A stretch of DNA of 64,000 nucleotides from positions 2,209,156-2,273,155 of the forward strand of contig OY811982.1 in NCBI GenBank assembly GCA_963681505.1. The letters run 5' to 3'. Shown in pieces: positions 1-9,176 of the stretch. The position numbers were made by a program, and so were the translations under genes. The stretch is from Eunapius fragilis (taxonomy: Eukaryota; Porifera; Demospongiae; Spongillida; Spongillidae). Position 1 is the first letter of the stretch. Each line of letters opens with the position of its first letter. Under the pieces are notes generated by a model, which saw only the letters and a list, made by a program, of their open reading frames with translations, was not told the origin of the DNA and did not search any database.

Positions 1-141
1 GTGTAAAGCTGAGTGACTCCAACATAACTAAATCTGCAAGGGAGCTGTGTAATTGTATCTTACATCAATCTGAGAATTTTTGAGCCAAATGTTTTGTTTT
101 GTATTTTTAATGTTGTTTGAGTTCTGGTGCATAATAATTGA

Positions 142-707
142 TCAAATGTCTTTAATAATTATAAGAATTAGTAGAATGTATGATGTCGCCCGCGCCCTCT
201 TCTTCTTCGGGGCCGTCCTCCTCCCTGGCCTCCCCGCCATGCTTGTTCTGGCCAGGGGGGCAGCACTGGTGGTGGTGGTGGTGGGGGCAGCACTGGTGGT
301 GGTGGTGGGGGGCAGCACTGGTGGTGGTGGTGGGGGCAGCACTGGTGGAGGTGGTGGTGGGGGCAGCACTGGTGGTGGTGGTGGGGGCAGCACTGGTGGT
401 GGTGGTGGGGGCAGCACTGGTGGTGGTGGGGGGGGGGGGGGGGGGCAGCACTGGTTGTGGTGGTGGGGGCAGCACTGGTGGTGGTGGTGGGGGCAGCACT
501 GGTGGTGGTGGGGGGGGGGGGGCAGCACTGGTTGTGGTGGTGGGGGCAGCACTGGTGGTGGTGGTGGGAGCAGCACTGGTGGTGCCGGCGGGAGCGCAGG
601 CGGGGGCAGCACTGCTTCAGGAGGTGGTGGGGTGAAGGGGAGTGGAGTCGGAGGATGAATGTAGTCATCCTCTTCCTCCTCCGACCCCTCGTTGGTGAAA
701 AAAACAT
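142..707 (-). pseudogene. Proline-rich ORF fragment of the Helitron-like family (copy D)
   Basis: Read on the minus strand from about 707, after a possible splice acceptor, this encodes a start related to FFTNEGSEEEE and HPPTPLPFTP, followed by a very long Pro/Val/Leu tract and a basic tail ending near 142. The same opening occurs at 14079-14150 inside the Helitron-like element at 8697-14734, so I read this as a second copy of that element's ORF. The middle is expanded by a G/T-rich minisatellite (about 255-610) that stays open in several frames, so much of the apparent protein may be repeat expansion. No catalytic domain is visible and function is unknown. The element's own ends are not seen here; the window starts inside or beside it. 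Confidence 0.45.
255..610. repeat. G/T-rich minisatellite, about 24-bp units
   Basis: Units of the type GGGGGCAGCACTGGTGGTGG with variable numbers of GGT and G runs, about 14 copies. It lies inside the proline-rich ORF and encodes its Pro/Leu tract on the minus strand. Confidence 0.9.
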
Positions 708-960
708 CTGAGGTCTTCAGCTGCCATCTACATGTACGTGTGACACACTAAGCTATAGTTATAGGTATTGATTTGAGAGTAATGGATTGAAAACGGGTCA
801 ATGAATCTAATTTCCTACCGCGTTTCGCCGGAAGTGAATCGTGTGCTTCAAATCCCACGGCACATGTACGTTTTATTGCTGTACTCCAGCAGGTTCTCGT
901 GTCTTTTTGTTATAAAGAACTTCTTAACCCCCACGTGACCTCAGAAACTTTGTACTAAAA

Positions 961-1119
961 ATGGCGGAAGCAGGCAGTTCTCGAGTTAGGTGTGCGTCTT
1001 TTGTAAAGGTTGACGGAAAAGATTGGGAGGTAGGGCAAAGCATATGCGTGCGAGGTACAAAAAAATCAGTGACATTCGTACCTCGCGCGCTTAAACAATA
1101 TTCCCTGTGCTGGCAATGA
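961..1119 (+). CDS. Short ORF or first exon, hypothetical (52 aa)
   Basis: An ATG in good context (aaaATGGCGG) opens 52 codons starting MAEAGSSRVRCASFVKVDGK and ending at a TGA. A GTAC donor-like site follows codon 31, so this could be the first coding exon of a gene whose remainder is not visible. The composition looks protein-like, but no family is recognised and the region is followed by MITEs. The rest of 720-1350 shows nothing else supportable. Confidence 0.25.
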   Translation: MAEAGSSRVRCASFVKVDGKDWEVGQSICVRGTKKSVTFVPRALKQYSLCWQ

Positions 1120-1353
1120 TTTCGGTTAAAAACCCGGCAGCTACATTGATAGTGGCGGATCCAGCGAGGGGGAGGGTCCGACATGAAAAATTAATGCCGT
1201 GTCGAACTAAGGGTATGGGGAGAGATGTAGCATGCGCATACTAGTATGCGGCATAATTATAGATTACAGGCGCTGTGCTAAATATTATAGGCGTTCTTCT
1301 CTTCAACTCTCCAAACATATAATTATAAGCTTACCAACTATGAAGCCGCCTTA

Positions 1354-1586
1354 GGGGGCGGGGCGTCTCCAAACTATTTTGGAAAAGTTAACGTCATTTT
1401 GACGTTTCATTTTAACCCCCCCCCCCCCCCCCCCTCCCCTCATAACGTCATTGATATCGAAGGTTGTGGGAGTCCGGCCGCCATTTTTTTGTCATTACAT
1501 CACGAGCCTGAACCCCCCACCACCCCCCCCCCCCCCCCCAACGTCAAAATGACGTTAATTTTCCAAAATAGTTTGGAGACGCCCCC
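1354..1586. mobile_element. PIF/Harbinger-type MITE with TTA target duplication
   Basis: Inverted ends read GGGGGC..GCGTCTCCAAAC and continue through CCAAACTATTTTGGAAAA into an AACGTCATTTTGACGTT motif on both sides. Direct TTA flanks (1351-1353 and 1587-1589) match the 3-bp TWA target duplication known for PIF/Harbinger elements. The 233-bp interior contains two poly-C runs and no ORF, so it is non-autonomous. Confidence 0.8.
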
Positions 1587-1595
1587 TTATCCAAA

Positions 1596-2146
1596 CAATA
1601 GACCCTTCCTTTAACGGCAATTATTCTTAATCGCGTCACTTCCGGAGTTCTTCCTGCGCGCGAACACTACTGGTACGTAGGACTGTACTAGGCTGTTGAC
1701 ATATTTAAACCTTCTTGTCTAGAATTTTCGACCGATCAAGCCTCTATAACAACAGTACTCACAGAGGCAGACATCCCGGTGCATTCAAGATGGGCTTCCA
1801 CTGTTCCCTTCAGGAATGACATATACATCCGCACTTAATCCAACTGGATACAGATAAAGGGGATCGCTTTGTCCATTCAAAGGAAAGTGACGGCTGCACA
1901 CGCGATGGTAAGCTTTAATATCTTCTCTACAAGGCGAAGCGATCGAATCCAACGTGCCCTCCTTTTTTCGACTGGACTACGGTGCATAGATACACTCTTG
2001 TCCAACTTACGAGTCATTTTACACACGACACATACGTCTCCAGTCATGATTCTACACAGGAAGAACTCCGGAAGTGACGCGTTAAGAATAATTGCATTCC
2101 TTAAGAATAATTGCATTCCTTACGCCGTTAAAGGAAGGGTCTATTG
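1596..2146. mobile_element. MITE-like element with about 60-bp inverted ends
   Basis: The left end CAATAGACCCTTCCTTTAAC and about 55 following bases recur inverted at 2046-2146; the right end carries an additional internal tandem duplication of TTAAGAATAATTGCATTCC. No target duplication is evident. The interior has no convincing coding sequence. It abuts the preceding MITE by only seven bases beyond that MITE's target duplication. Confidence 0.7.
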
Positions 2147-2216
2147 ATTCCGCAGATAGATAAGTTTATAATGATTTATTATACTGTAGTTTTGCAATGG
2201 CCATGCTTAGTTTGAT

Positions 2217-2327
2217 CATAGGCGGGGTGCCCAAATCATATTAAATCATATTCACAATTAATTTTCACCATATATGGCACTAAAAAATCGTGAATATGAT
2301 TTGGGCACCCCTCTGGATCCGCCTATG
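2217..2327. mobile_element. Small MITE with CATAGGCGG ends
   Basis: A 111-bp element with inverted ends CATAGGCGG..GGGTGCCCAAATCATATT. TTGAT flanks both sides (2212-2216 and 2328-2332), a possible short target duplication. No coding content. Confidence 0.7.
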
Positions 2328-2399
2328 TTGATTACAAGGAATTGTAATGGCTGCTGAAAAGGTTGCAGTGTCACCTATAACCTAAGGGGAGTAACTGGT

Positions 2400-3470
2400 T
2401 GTACGCAAGGGAAGAATACGGGTCCTCTGACGTGTACATACAAAAAACAATTCATGATTCCATTATGTATGCAAAGTCGATCTCCTCAGTACACAGATGT
2501 ATTAATCTGCATGTGTGTTGTGTGTAACGCTGGCATGTGCTATAGAGTTTTCTAGGTAAGTGAGGATCTGTGGAAAGAAAAAGCTAAAATAAAAAAACAT
2601 CTGTGAAGGGCCATAGCTATACATGTAGGTTAGGTGGAGCACATTACTTGTGAGGATGTGGGAGAAAGGGAGAAGAATTCAATAATTGAAGGGGCACACA
2701 AAAAGCAAAGCAATGCTGGATATGCTGTTGAATTTTTCCAGGATGTAAAAATTACTTTGGGTCAAATAGCTCATCAATAATGACACACATGTACGTAGTC
2801 CCTGTTAGTTATGTAAGGATGGGCCATGTAGTCGTTAGCAATCTCCTTAAAAATAGAGAAAAGACATACAGACATCGCAGTGTTCTAATAATCCAACCCT
2901 GCTGACGGCTAGCTTAATTCCCAGCTCGTTGTGTGGCAGAGAACACTACTGGTCCTCCTAATACATTAACGGAGGATCGGTACATGGTTGGCGGTCTTGC
3001 ACAGAGTGCCAAAATTACAATGTTGTGCAGGATGTCCACAAATGAGTGCAGTGCATTTCCTAATGCATTCATTTGTGGATACCCTGTATATGAGCGGTCC
3101 ATACACACTGGCAGTACGCATATGCACAAATGAACGCAATACTTTTAAATGATAACTGGTCACATTGATTCATGGGCAATGACATTCTCGTGAACTGAAC
3201 AGCACATATTTTTAGCATCGTGTAGTCTGGGTATTGAAGGTGTCCGATTTATCCCTCACTTTAACCCCATCATCCCTGGCGCCTGGTGCTGGAAATGGTA
3301 TGATCAGATAGGCCGCCCCCAGCACTTACTGAGGGGAGGGGCCAAGTACATGAAGGATACAAAAAAAGGTCAGGGGACCATATATTCGACTTTTCAATTG
3401 TTAGACTCTTGTTAATCACCACACAGGTGAGTGGTAGTAGCTATTGGCACATCTCATTGTTCATGTTACT
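2400..3470. repeat. Diverged segmental duplication, copy 1 (copy 2 at 61250-62190)
   Basis: Several blocks match the window's right part in the same order and orientation: TATGCAAAGTCGATCTCCTC (2468 and 61281), TGGCATGTGCTATAGAGTTT (about 2530 and 61347), CATACATGTAGG-type blocks, GTGAACTGAACAG (3191 and 61910) and CTTACTGAGGGGAGGGGCCAAG (3325 and 62017, with a small insertion). Between blocks the copies differ by indels, including a 31-bp minisatellite found only in copy 2. A hairpin lies at about 3036-3078. No gene is recognised. Confidence 0.75.
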
Positions 3471-3479
3471 ACCTATCAG

Positions 3480-3820
3480 AGCATACACGTGTATATATGA
3501 TATGTGCTGACACCATACGGTTTGTGGTATAATAAAATTTAAAAATTAAAAAAAAACCCAGACACTACATGTATGGGTATTGTGTTCCTTATACACCAGA
3601 GGCAACACATGATCATTATGCTAGCTTTGTAACATTGACCTGTTTTTCACTCAGTGCCGGCCATTTTATGTTAGCTACGCCCCTTGTCTTATGCCACACC
3701 CTAGATACTCTATTTACAACATGCAGGCCATGCACATACAACATGTCACCTGTAGGCCATAAAAGACGTATATGACAGCTAAAACACCAAGTGGTGCTGC
3801 CTATTTGTACATGTATATGC
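3480..3820. other. No supportable gene
   Basis: AT-rich DNA with poly-A near 3535-3556 and no coding evidence. Short ORFs overlap on both strands with no recognisable family. Confidence 0.5.
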
Positions 3821-3823
3821 ATC

Positions 3824-4690
3824 CTATTCAACTATACCCACACCCCTGGTCCCCAGTACGTTTTGATTCCCCTGGTCCATATCGGGTCTCTCTTTGGCCT
3901 TCTGACTGAGGCAGATGGTGGCTATGTCAAACAGGCCTATCCCGATGTCCTCTGGCCACCTGGCCCTGTGGTCACCCTCATGGAGGATCCTCCCCCTGTT
4001 CCCTTCTGTGTCATCAAAGAGGTCCTCCAACCTCACCATCTGTTGGTGAGGGAGATGGTGTGTGGGGAAAGGTGGTAAGGGAGATAGTGTGTGGGAGGAG
4101 GTGGTGAGGGTGTGGGAAAGAAGGCAAATACACATGGAGTAAAAGATTTCTTATAACAACTAGCTTTGACATTCTGTGTGTTAAAAACGATACCACTGAT
4201 ATTCCATTAGATGTTTTTCAATAAATACAGTGTATATGCAAAACAATAGAGATACACATCAGATAGAACAATCATCAATCATGAGACTACCCAACATGCT
4301 TCCTGTGTGTGTGTGTGTGTGCATATGCGTGTGCTCTTGGACACGTGTACCCACTTCACCATTGTATTCATGATATGCAACATTTACTAACCACACCCAT
4401 ACACCACACCCCTCCCCCCTTTACCAGGGTCCGTTGCTTGAGGGTGTGGTCATCGGTGGCCAGTCCCGTGAACAGTTCCAATAGGACCACATCAAAGCTG
4501 TACACGTCCGTCTTTGTGGTCATCTTCCTGTTCCTAAGGAACTCTGGGGTCATGTAGGCCAGCGTTCCCATGACAACATTGAACTGGGTACTGTAGGAGC
4601 TCCTCTGGTTGGGCTTGGCCTGTAGCTGTCTGGCCAGACCAAAGTCAGACAGCTTAGGGACACAGTGGTCATCCAAGAGGATGTTGGTGC
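3824..4690 (-). CDS. IRAK/Pelle-like kinase, C-terminal lobe, two exons (partial)
   Basis: The first exon (about 4425-4690) encodes STNILLDDHCVPKLSDFGLA, the catalytic-loop end and DFG motif, then GTLAYMTPEFLRN (activation segment/APE equivalent) and TDVYSFDVVLLELFTG. A GT-AG intron follows and the second exon (about 3824-4039) continues in phase with WPEDIGIGLFDIATICL and KERPDM, the subdomain XI region typical of IRAK/Pelle and plant receptor-like kinases. Such kinases relay Toll/IL-1-type signals in the cytoplasm. The ATP-binding lobe and HRD motif are not found upstream up to 5300, and the usual Gly in YSFGVVLLE is Asp. It may be a decayed copy, or its 5' exons lie in diverged sequence I cannot read. 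Family assignment is fairly sure, functionality is not. Confidence 0.6.
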
Positions 4691-4699
4691 TGGGGGGGA

Positions 4700-6240
4700 G
4701 GGAGAGGGAGTTAAGGGGGCGTGGTTTGGATGCAAGGGAACTTGGGGATTCACAAAAATGAGACCATGAGGGGTTGACTGTGTGTGTATGTGTGTGCAGT
4801 ATGTATATGTACAGTGAGTACATGTATGTGTTATATGGCCAAATGGAAGTGGGAGGTGGTTTAGGACATAATACCCAACATACAAGGCCGGCCGACGTGC
4901 TTGTTCCCATTTGGGTGCTGACGAAACCTGCAGCCTTTGACATAACTGTCGAATCACCGCCTACTCCAATTACTCTACATGAAGCGAGTGTGACAAGTGG
5001 GTCAACAGCTCAGGTGGCTGAAAACAGGAAACATGCCAGCAATGGTGCTCGGAGCTTGGGTGCCTTTGGTAATCGAGGTTTATGGTTGTTGGGGACCTGA
5101 AGCACAGACCACCTTTTCTCAACTTGCTGCACGTCTTGCAATTAGATCAAATTGTTGCAAGTCCCAGGCTACTTCTGCTCTCTATGGCAGGTTACACCTG
5201 GTATGAATGCCAGAGCCTTGTTGTCCCTTTCGTTGGCAACTGGGTGTTAGTCTCCTCACCTTCTCCATTCACGTGGTGTATAGTAACTTTGTAGCTTAGA
5301 TGATCTGTAATAACAAAAATAATAATGTACATGTTCATAGCATGTAAATCAGGTGGGTGTTTTATGTTTTCATTAAAATCAAACCCATCAAAAAAAAATC
5401 CCTAATAACACTAACCCTAGTGATAAAGGATGCAGGCCGTAAAACAACTTATAAAAATAGATAATAGAGATAGTATTAAATTGAATTAGGACTTCATCAT
5501 TTCCAAGCGGATAGTCGACACGCATGTGTGGCAAGAAACAACATCCTTGCTTTCGTGAGTGAAGAAATCTCATATTAGAATGTGGCTTGAATTCTAAAGT
5601 TTGTATGTGCTGTGTTCAGTAGCCACCACACTTCTTGAAACTAACAACAGTTAGACCAACAGTTCTGTTGAACTATACTATATCATACATTGTGACGCTG
5701 TTGTTGTATATGCATGGCTCCAGAAGAATGGAGGGCAGTGATTAAGAGAAACACCTCCTGTAGAATGTGGTTAACGTCACTGGTTCACCTTGATAGTATG
5801 TGCTGTGTTCAGTATCCACCACATTTCCTGATGTTCCCAACCAGCCATGTTCTAATTCCAATGTGGATATTTGGAAATGAATGGAGTTAACTGTTCTTCC
5901 AAGAGCCAGTACAGGAGGTGTTTCTCTTAGTCACTGCCCTACACAGCACCACAACGTAATATAGTTCACCATAACTGTTAGTCTATGATCTCCAGTCCCT
6001 CCTGTTACTAGATATGCAAACTTGCCCACCTGATAATCCTGTACTTACAAAAGCAGTAGTCATTAGTTATGCAAAACATGTGTGTTCAGCAAAGTAAATA
6101 CTTTCACCATGTACAATAACGTATCAGAATAACAGTTTGCTTCCTCATAATAAGATGTGCTGCAATATTCTTAGTTTGAAGAATGCTATTCCCAGAGGCT
6201 ATATCCTTAGTCCATATGGTCACTTTAACCATGATGAGAT
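4700..6240. other. Intergenic DNA without a recognised gene
   Basis: Contains short GT-rich stretches (about 4306-4322 just downstream, 4780-4800) and a foldback at 5732-5940. ORFs on both strands at 4774-5294 match no family I know. Confidence 0.5.
5732..5940. mobile_element. Foldback element, about 30-bp inverted ends
   Basis: AGGGCAGTGATTAAGAGAAA..CACCTCCTGTA at the left recurs inverted at the right with one mismatch. The interior is 150 bp with no ORF. No clear target duplication. Confidence 0.6.
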
Positions 6241-6249
6241 CTGGGGTAC

Positions 6250-6420
6250 CAGATCTGGGGGTACGATGGGTGGTGGTAAGATGACCATGGTAGTAAGATG
6301 ACCATGATTCATGGGTGGTGGTAAGATTACCATGACTCATGGCTGGAGGTAAGATGACCATGACTTATGGGTGGTAGTAAGATGACCATGACTCATGGGT
6401 GGAGGTAAGGAGACCTTGTC
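6250..6420. repeat. Minisatellite, about 32-bp units
   Basis: Five or so degenerate copies of GGTGGTAAGATGACCATGAC plus TCATGG. Not coding. From 6430 to 7385 I see no feature. Confidence 0.75.
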
Positions 6421-7648
6421 TGAAAGGGGCAGGATATTTGTGTGGTTTTATATAATGAGGATACCACTATTCTAAAAATCAAACAGTAATGCATTTGTGT
6501 GCAAAAATAAGAGGCTTTGTTTACTATGTGAGTGTGTGGCTATGTGTGTTTGTGCATATATATACATGCATGTATTAGGTCATTGCTCTCGTTTAATCCA
6601 CTGTATGATACCATTTTCAGTCTGTGGTTGGTATGTGCTGAGCAGTACTGCAGGTTGCAAACGGAGTAGGCATGCAGGTCCAATACCAACTGTTAAGGAC
6701 TCGTGTGTAATGAGAGATAGCGAACATATGATATAGGTTCTGGTTATTATAATCTTAGGCCAGGCACACAAGGGGTGATTCCTGCATTTTGCTCATATTT
6801 TAATAAATTACTGGGGGGAAACCAGGAATTGCTAGCAATATCGTTGGGGATATCACTTCCTGTGTGTGTCAGCTATGCCTAAGTGGGATGTGGAAAAACA
6901 GACCATTAGTCCCAGACAGGAACAATAGCAGAGGCAGGTATTAGCATGTTATGAAGGCAGATGTGTGTGCACATCCTTATATGGCACTCCCATGTATTAG
7001 GACCAACAGACATGTTCACCAAGGCATTCAATGCATAGCTGTTTCTCATGCACATTGTGTCTTCCCATACTCACAGCAATAATGACATCAAGTGCACACC
7101 TTGTCACTCCCAATCCATGCACATCAGGAGTTAAGATCCTGTGAGAGTATGATAAGGAATGGACCTGGGGAGGAGTATTTAGGTCTGGGGAGGAGGTCCT
7201 GAACTGTTACTTAGAGAAGCTCCATCCTTCAACCACAGAACCTGCTATGGTGACCTGTGGATGTGTGATTGGCTCACACAGCCATGAGGTTACCACCAAT
7301 ACCTTTGGGCACATGGGTGAGGAGTGGGTTATCTATGGCTGTGGTAGCCAGTGCATCATAACCTCTGGGGACGAGACTACACTTACCGTATAATACCGCT
7401 TGTAACGACCCCCCCCCCCTACGCCCCTTACGTGAGACCCTTAACTTTTAAATAAAAAATGGCATGTTTTTGAAACGAGCGTATCTCCAAAACCCATCAC
7501 GCTACCACATACTTTTTTCAAACTCGGATTGTGGTGCCATTTCTTTCTTGTAATATCTTACCGTTAGGGATTGCCCGGACATGCTTCACTTCTGGCTCGG
7601 TCCCCGCGTAGTTTGGGACGTCATGTATTTCCTACCGCTCGTCTCTAA

Positions 7649-7906
7649 TGCACCTATCATTGTTACGTGAGACACCCCCCCCCCCCCCCCCCCCCCCCCG
7701 CCCCCTGGGGCGAAGTCTGGATTAGGACGCGTGAAATCATTACTGGCCACACATTTGACCATAGTCGGGCAAGCGTTTGACCTTTTATCAGACCACGTAG
7801 TATAGAAACCCCCAACCAGGGGCAGTTTGCTTTAATAAAGGTCAAATCCCTCCCAATGCCCCAGGGGGGAGGGGGGGGGGGGTCTCACGTAACAATGATA
7901 GGCGCA
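7649..7906. mobile_element. PIF/Harbinger-type MITE nested in the left arm, TAA target duplication
   Basis: Ends TGC(A/G)CCTATCATTGTTACGTGAGAC are inverted copies, flanked by TAA at 7646-7648 and 7907-7909. The other arm of the host element (around 15055) is uninterrupted here, reading TCTCTAAACGCGGAG, which is the pre-insertion site. The interior has a long poly-C run and no transposase. Confidence 0.9.
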
Positions 7907-8050
7907 TAAACGCGGAGAATCGGTGCATACTTAGTCACAACACCTTTCAACACAAATACGGCGTCTTTATTACTTTAGCCTGTTGGTTTGAGGAGGTAAA
8001 CACCAATGATTGTGACCATCCACATCGCTCCGCCATTTGTTATTTCAGTT

Positions 8051-8405
8051 ATGGACGTAGATTCGGTTCCGAACCATATCTATACAGCATGGGATACGAA
8101 TGCGGAACGCATGCACCCCAATTTAGTAACCCTTAATATCATTAGGTAAGCCTTAATTTGATTAACCTCGCGCAGACATATAGACGCTCGCGGTGCATGT
8201 CATAAAGTAACCTACATATATATACCCGGTTACATGTCCTGCGTGTAAATTGTTCGTTGCATTCGCTGTATTAAATACGAGTTCTCTGCAAAGTCGTAAA
8301 TCGTACACCGCCAAATACAAGCTCCAAGTCATCAAATGGTACCATGCAAATGGAAGCAATGCTCATGCTGCTGCAAAGCATTTTGACATAACGCGATCAG
8401 TATAC
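8051..8405 (+). pseudogene. Transposase 5' exons (left arm), pogo/CENP-B-like
   Basis: Exon one starts at ATG 8051 and reads MDVDSVPNHIYTAWDTNAER before a GTAAGC donor at 8146. A second coding block at 8301-8405 reads AKYKLQVIKWYHANGSNAHA then AKHFDIT, the K-Y-K-x-x-V-I pattern of the Psq/CENP-B N-terminal helix-turn-helix that binds transposon ends in pogo and Tigger transposases. The reading frame closes soon after, at the palindrome centre, and no DDE domain follows. The right arm holds the same two blocks inverted. The assignment rests on the motif pattern only. Confidence 0.6.
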
Positions 8406-8699
8406 TGATTGGATGGTTAATTGGCTAAGAAGGTTTAATGTTCATTAATAGGGTGCATTTTTGCAGCAGATCCTTCTTAGCCAACCATCCAATCAGTATA
8501 CTGATCGCGTTATGTCAAAATGCTTTGCAGCAGCATGAGCATTGCTTCCATTTGCATGGTACCATTTGATGACTTGGAGCTCGTATTTGACGGCCGGTGT
8601 ACGATTTATGACTTTGCAGAGAACTCGTATTTAATGCAGCGAATGCAACGAACAATTAACACGCGAGACATGTAACCGGCATTAATGACGGGTATATCT

Positions 8700-8719
8700 G
8701 AACCTGCGGCAGCAGGTTC
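8700..8719 (+). repeat. 5' terminal hairpin of Helitron-like copy C
   Basis: GAACCTGC-GGCA-GCAGGTTC forms an 8-bp stem with a 4-base loop, followed by AATATAGGATTGA. Copies A and B have a different stem sequence (GGAACTAC-GATA-GTAGTTCC) in the same position, followed by TATATAGGAATTGA. Confidence 0.8.
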
Positions 8720-8935
8720 AATATAGGATTGATTGAGGGTTGATGAATGTCATTAATAAAACTTCACTAGCGTCTGGAGGGACAACGGAGAAACGGATCG
8801 CTTATCTCTTTGTCGCGGCGGAATGAGAGCACAACGATCTACAGTTCTACGTTTGTTCCGTGTCATAAAACGGTGTGGTTATAGAGAAACAAACAATTTC
8901 CTGTTTCTCGTGCCCAGTCCTAAAATAATTCTCCA

Positions 8936-8957
8936 TCGTCGTCGTCGTCGTCGTCGT

Positions 8958-8988
<31 letters not shown>

Positions 8989-8989
8989 G
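8936..8989. repeat. (GTC)n(TTC)n microsatellite
   Basis: GTC repeats followed by TTC repeats; shorter GTC/TTC runs occur at the same relative place in copy B (about 34828-34850). Confidence 0.9.
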
Positions 8990-9176
8990 GAAGGTATAAC
9001 TCGAGCTACGAACGGTTTTGGAGGACGGGAATAGTACCAATCGCTTCGAAATTTACCGGCACGTTATCCTTACATGTCATATAGACATACATATATCAAG
9101 TTCTATTTATTAATAATTTTAGGCAGTTATAAATACTCTAACCTGCACTAACTTTATTTGGTGTTCCACTTTGGCT

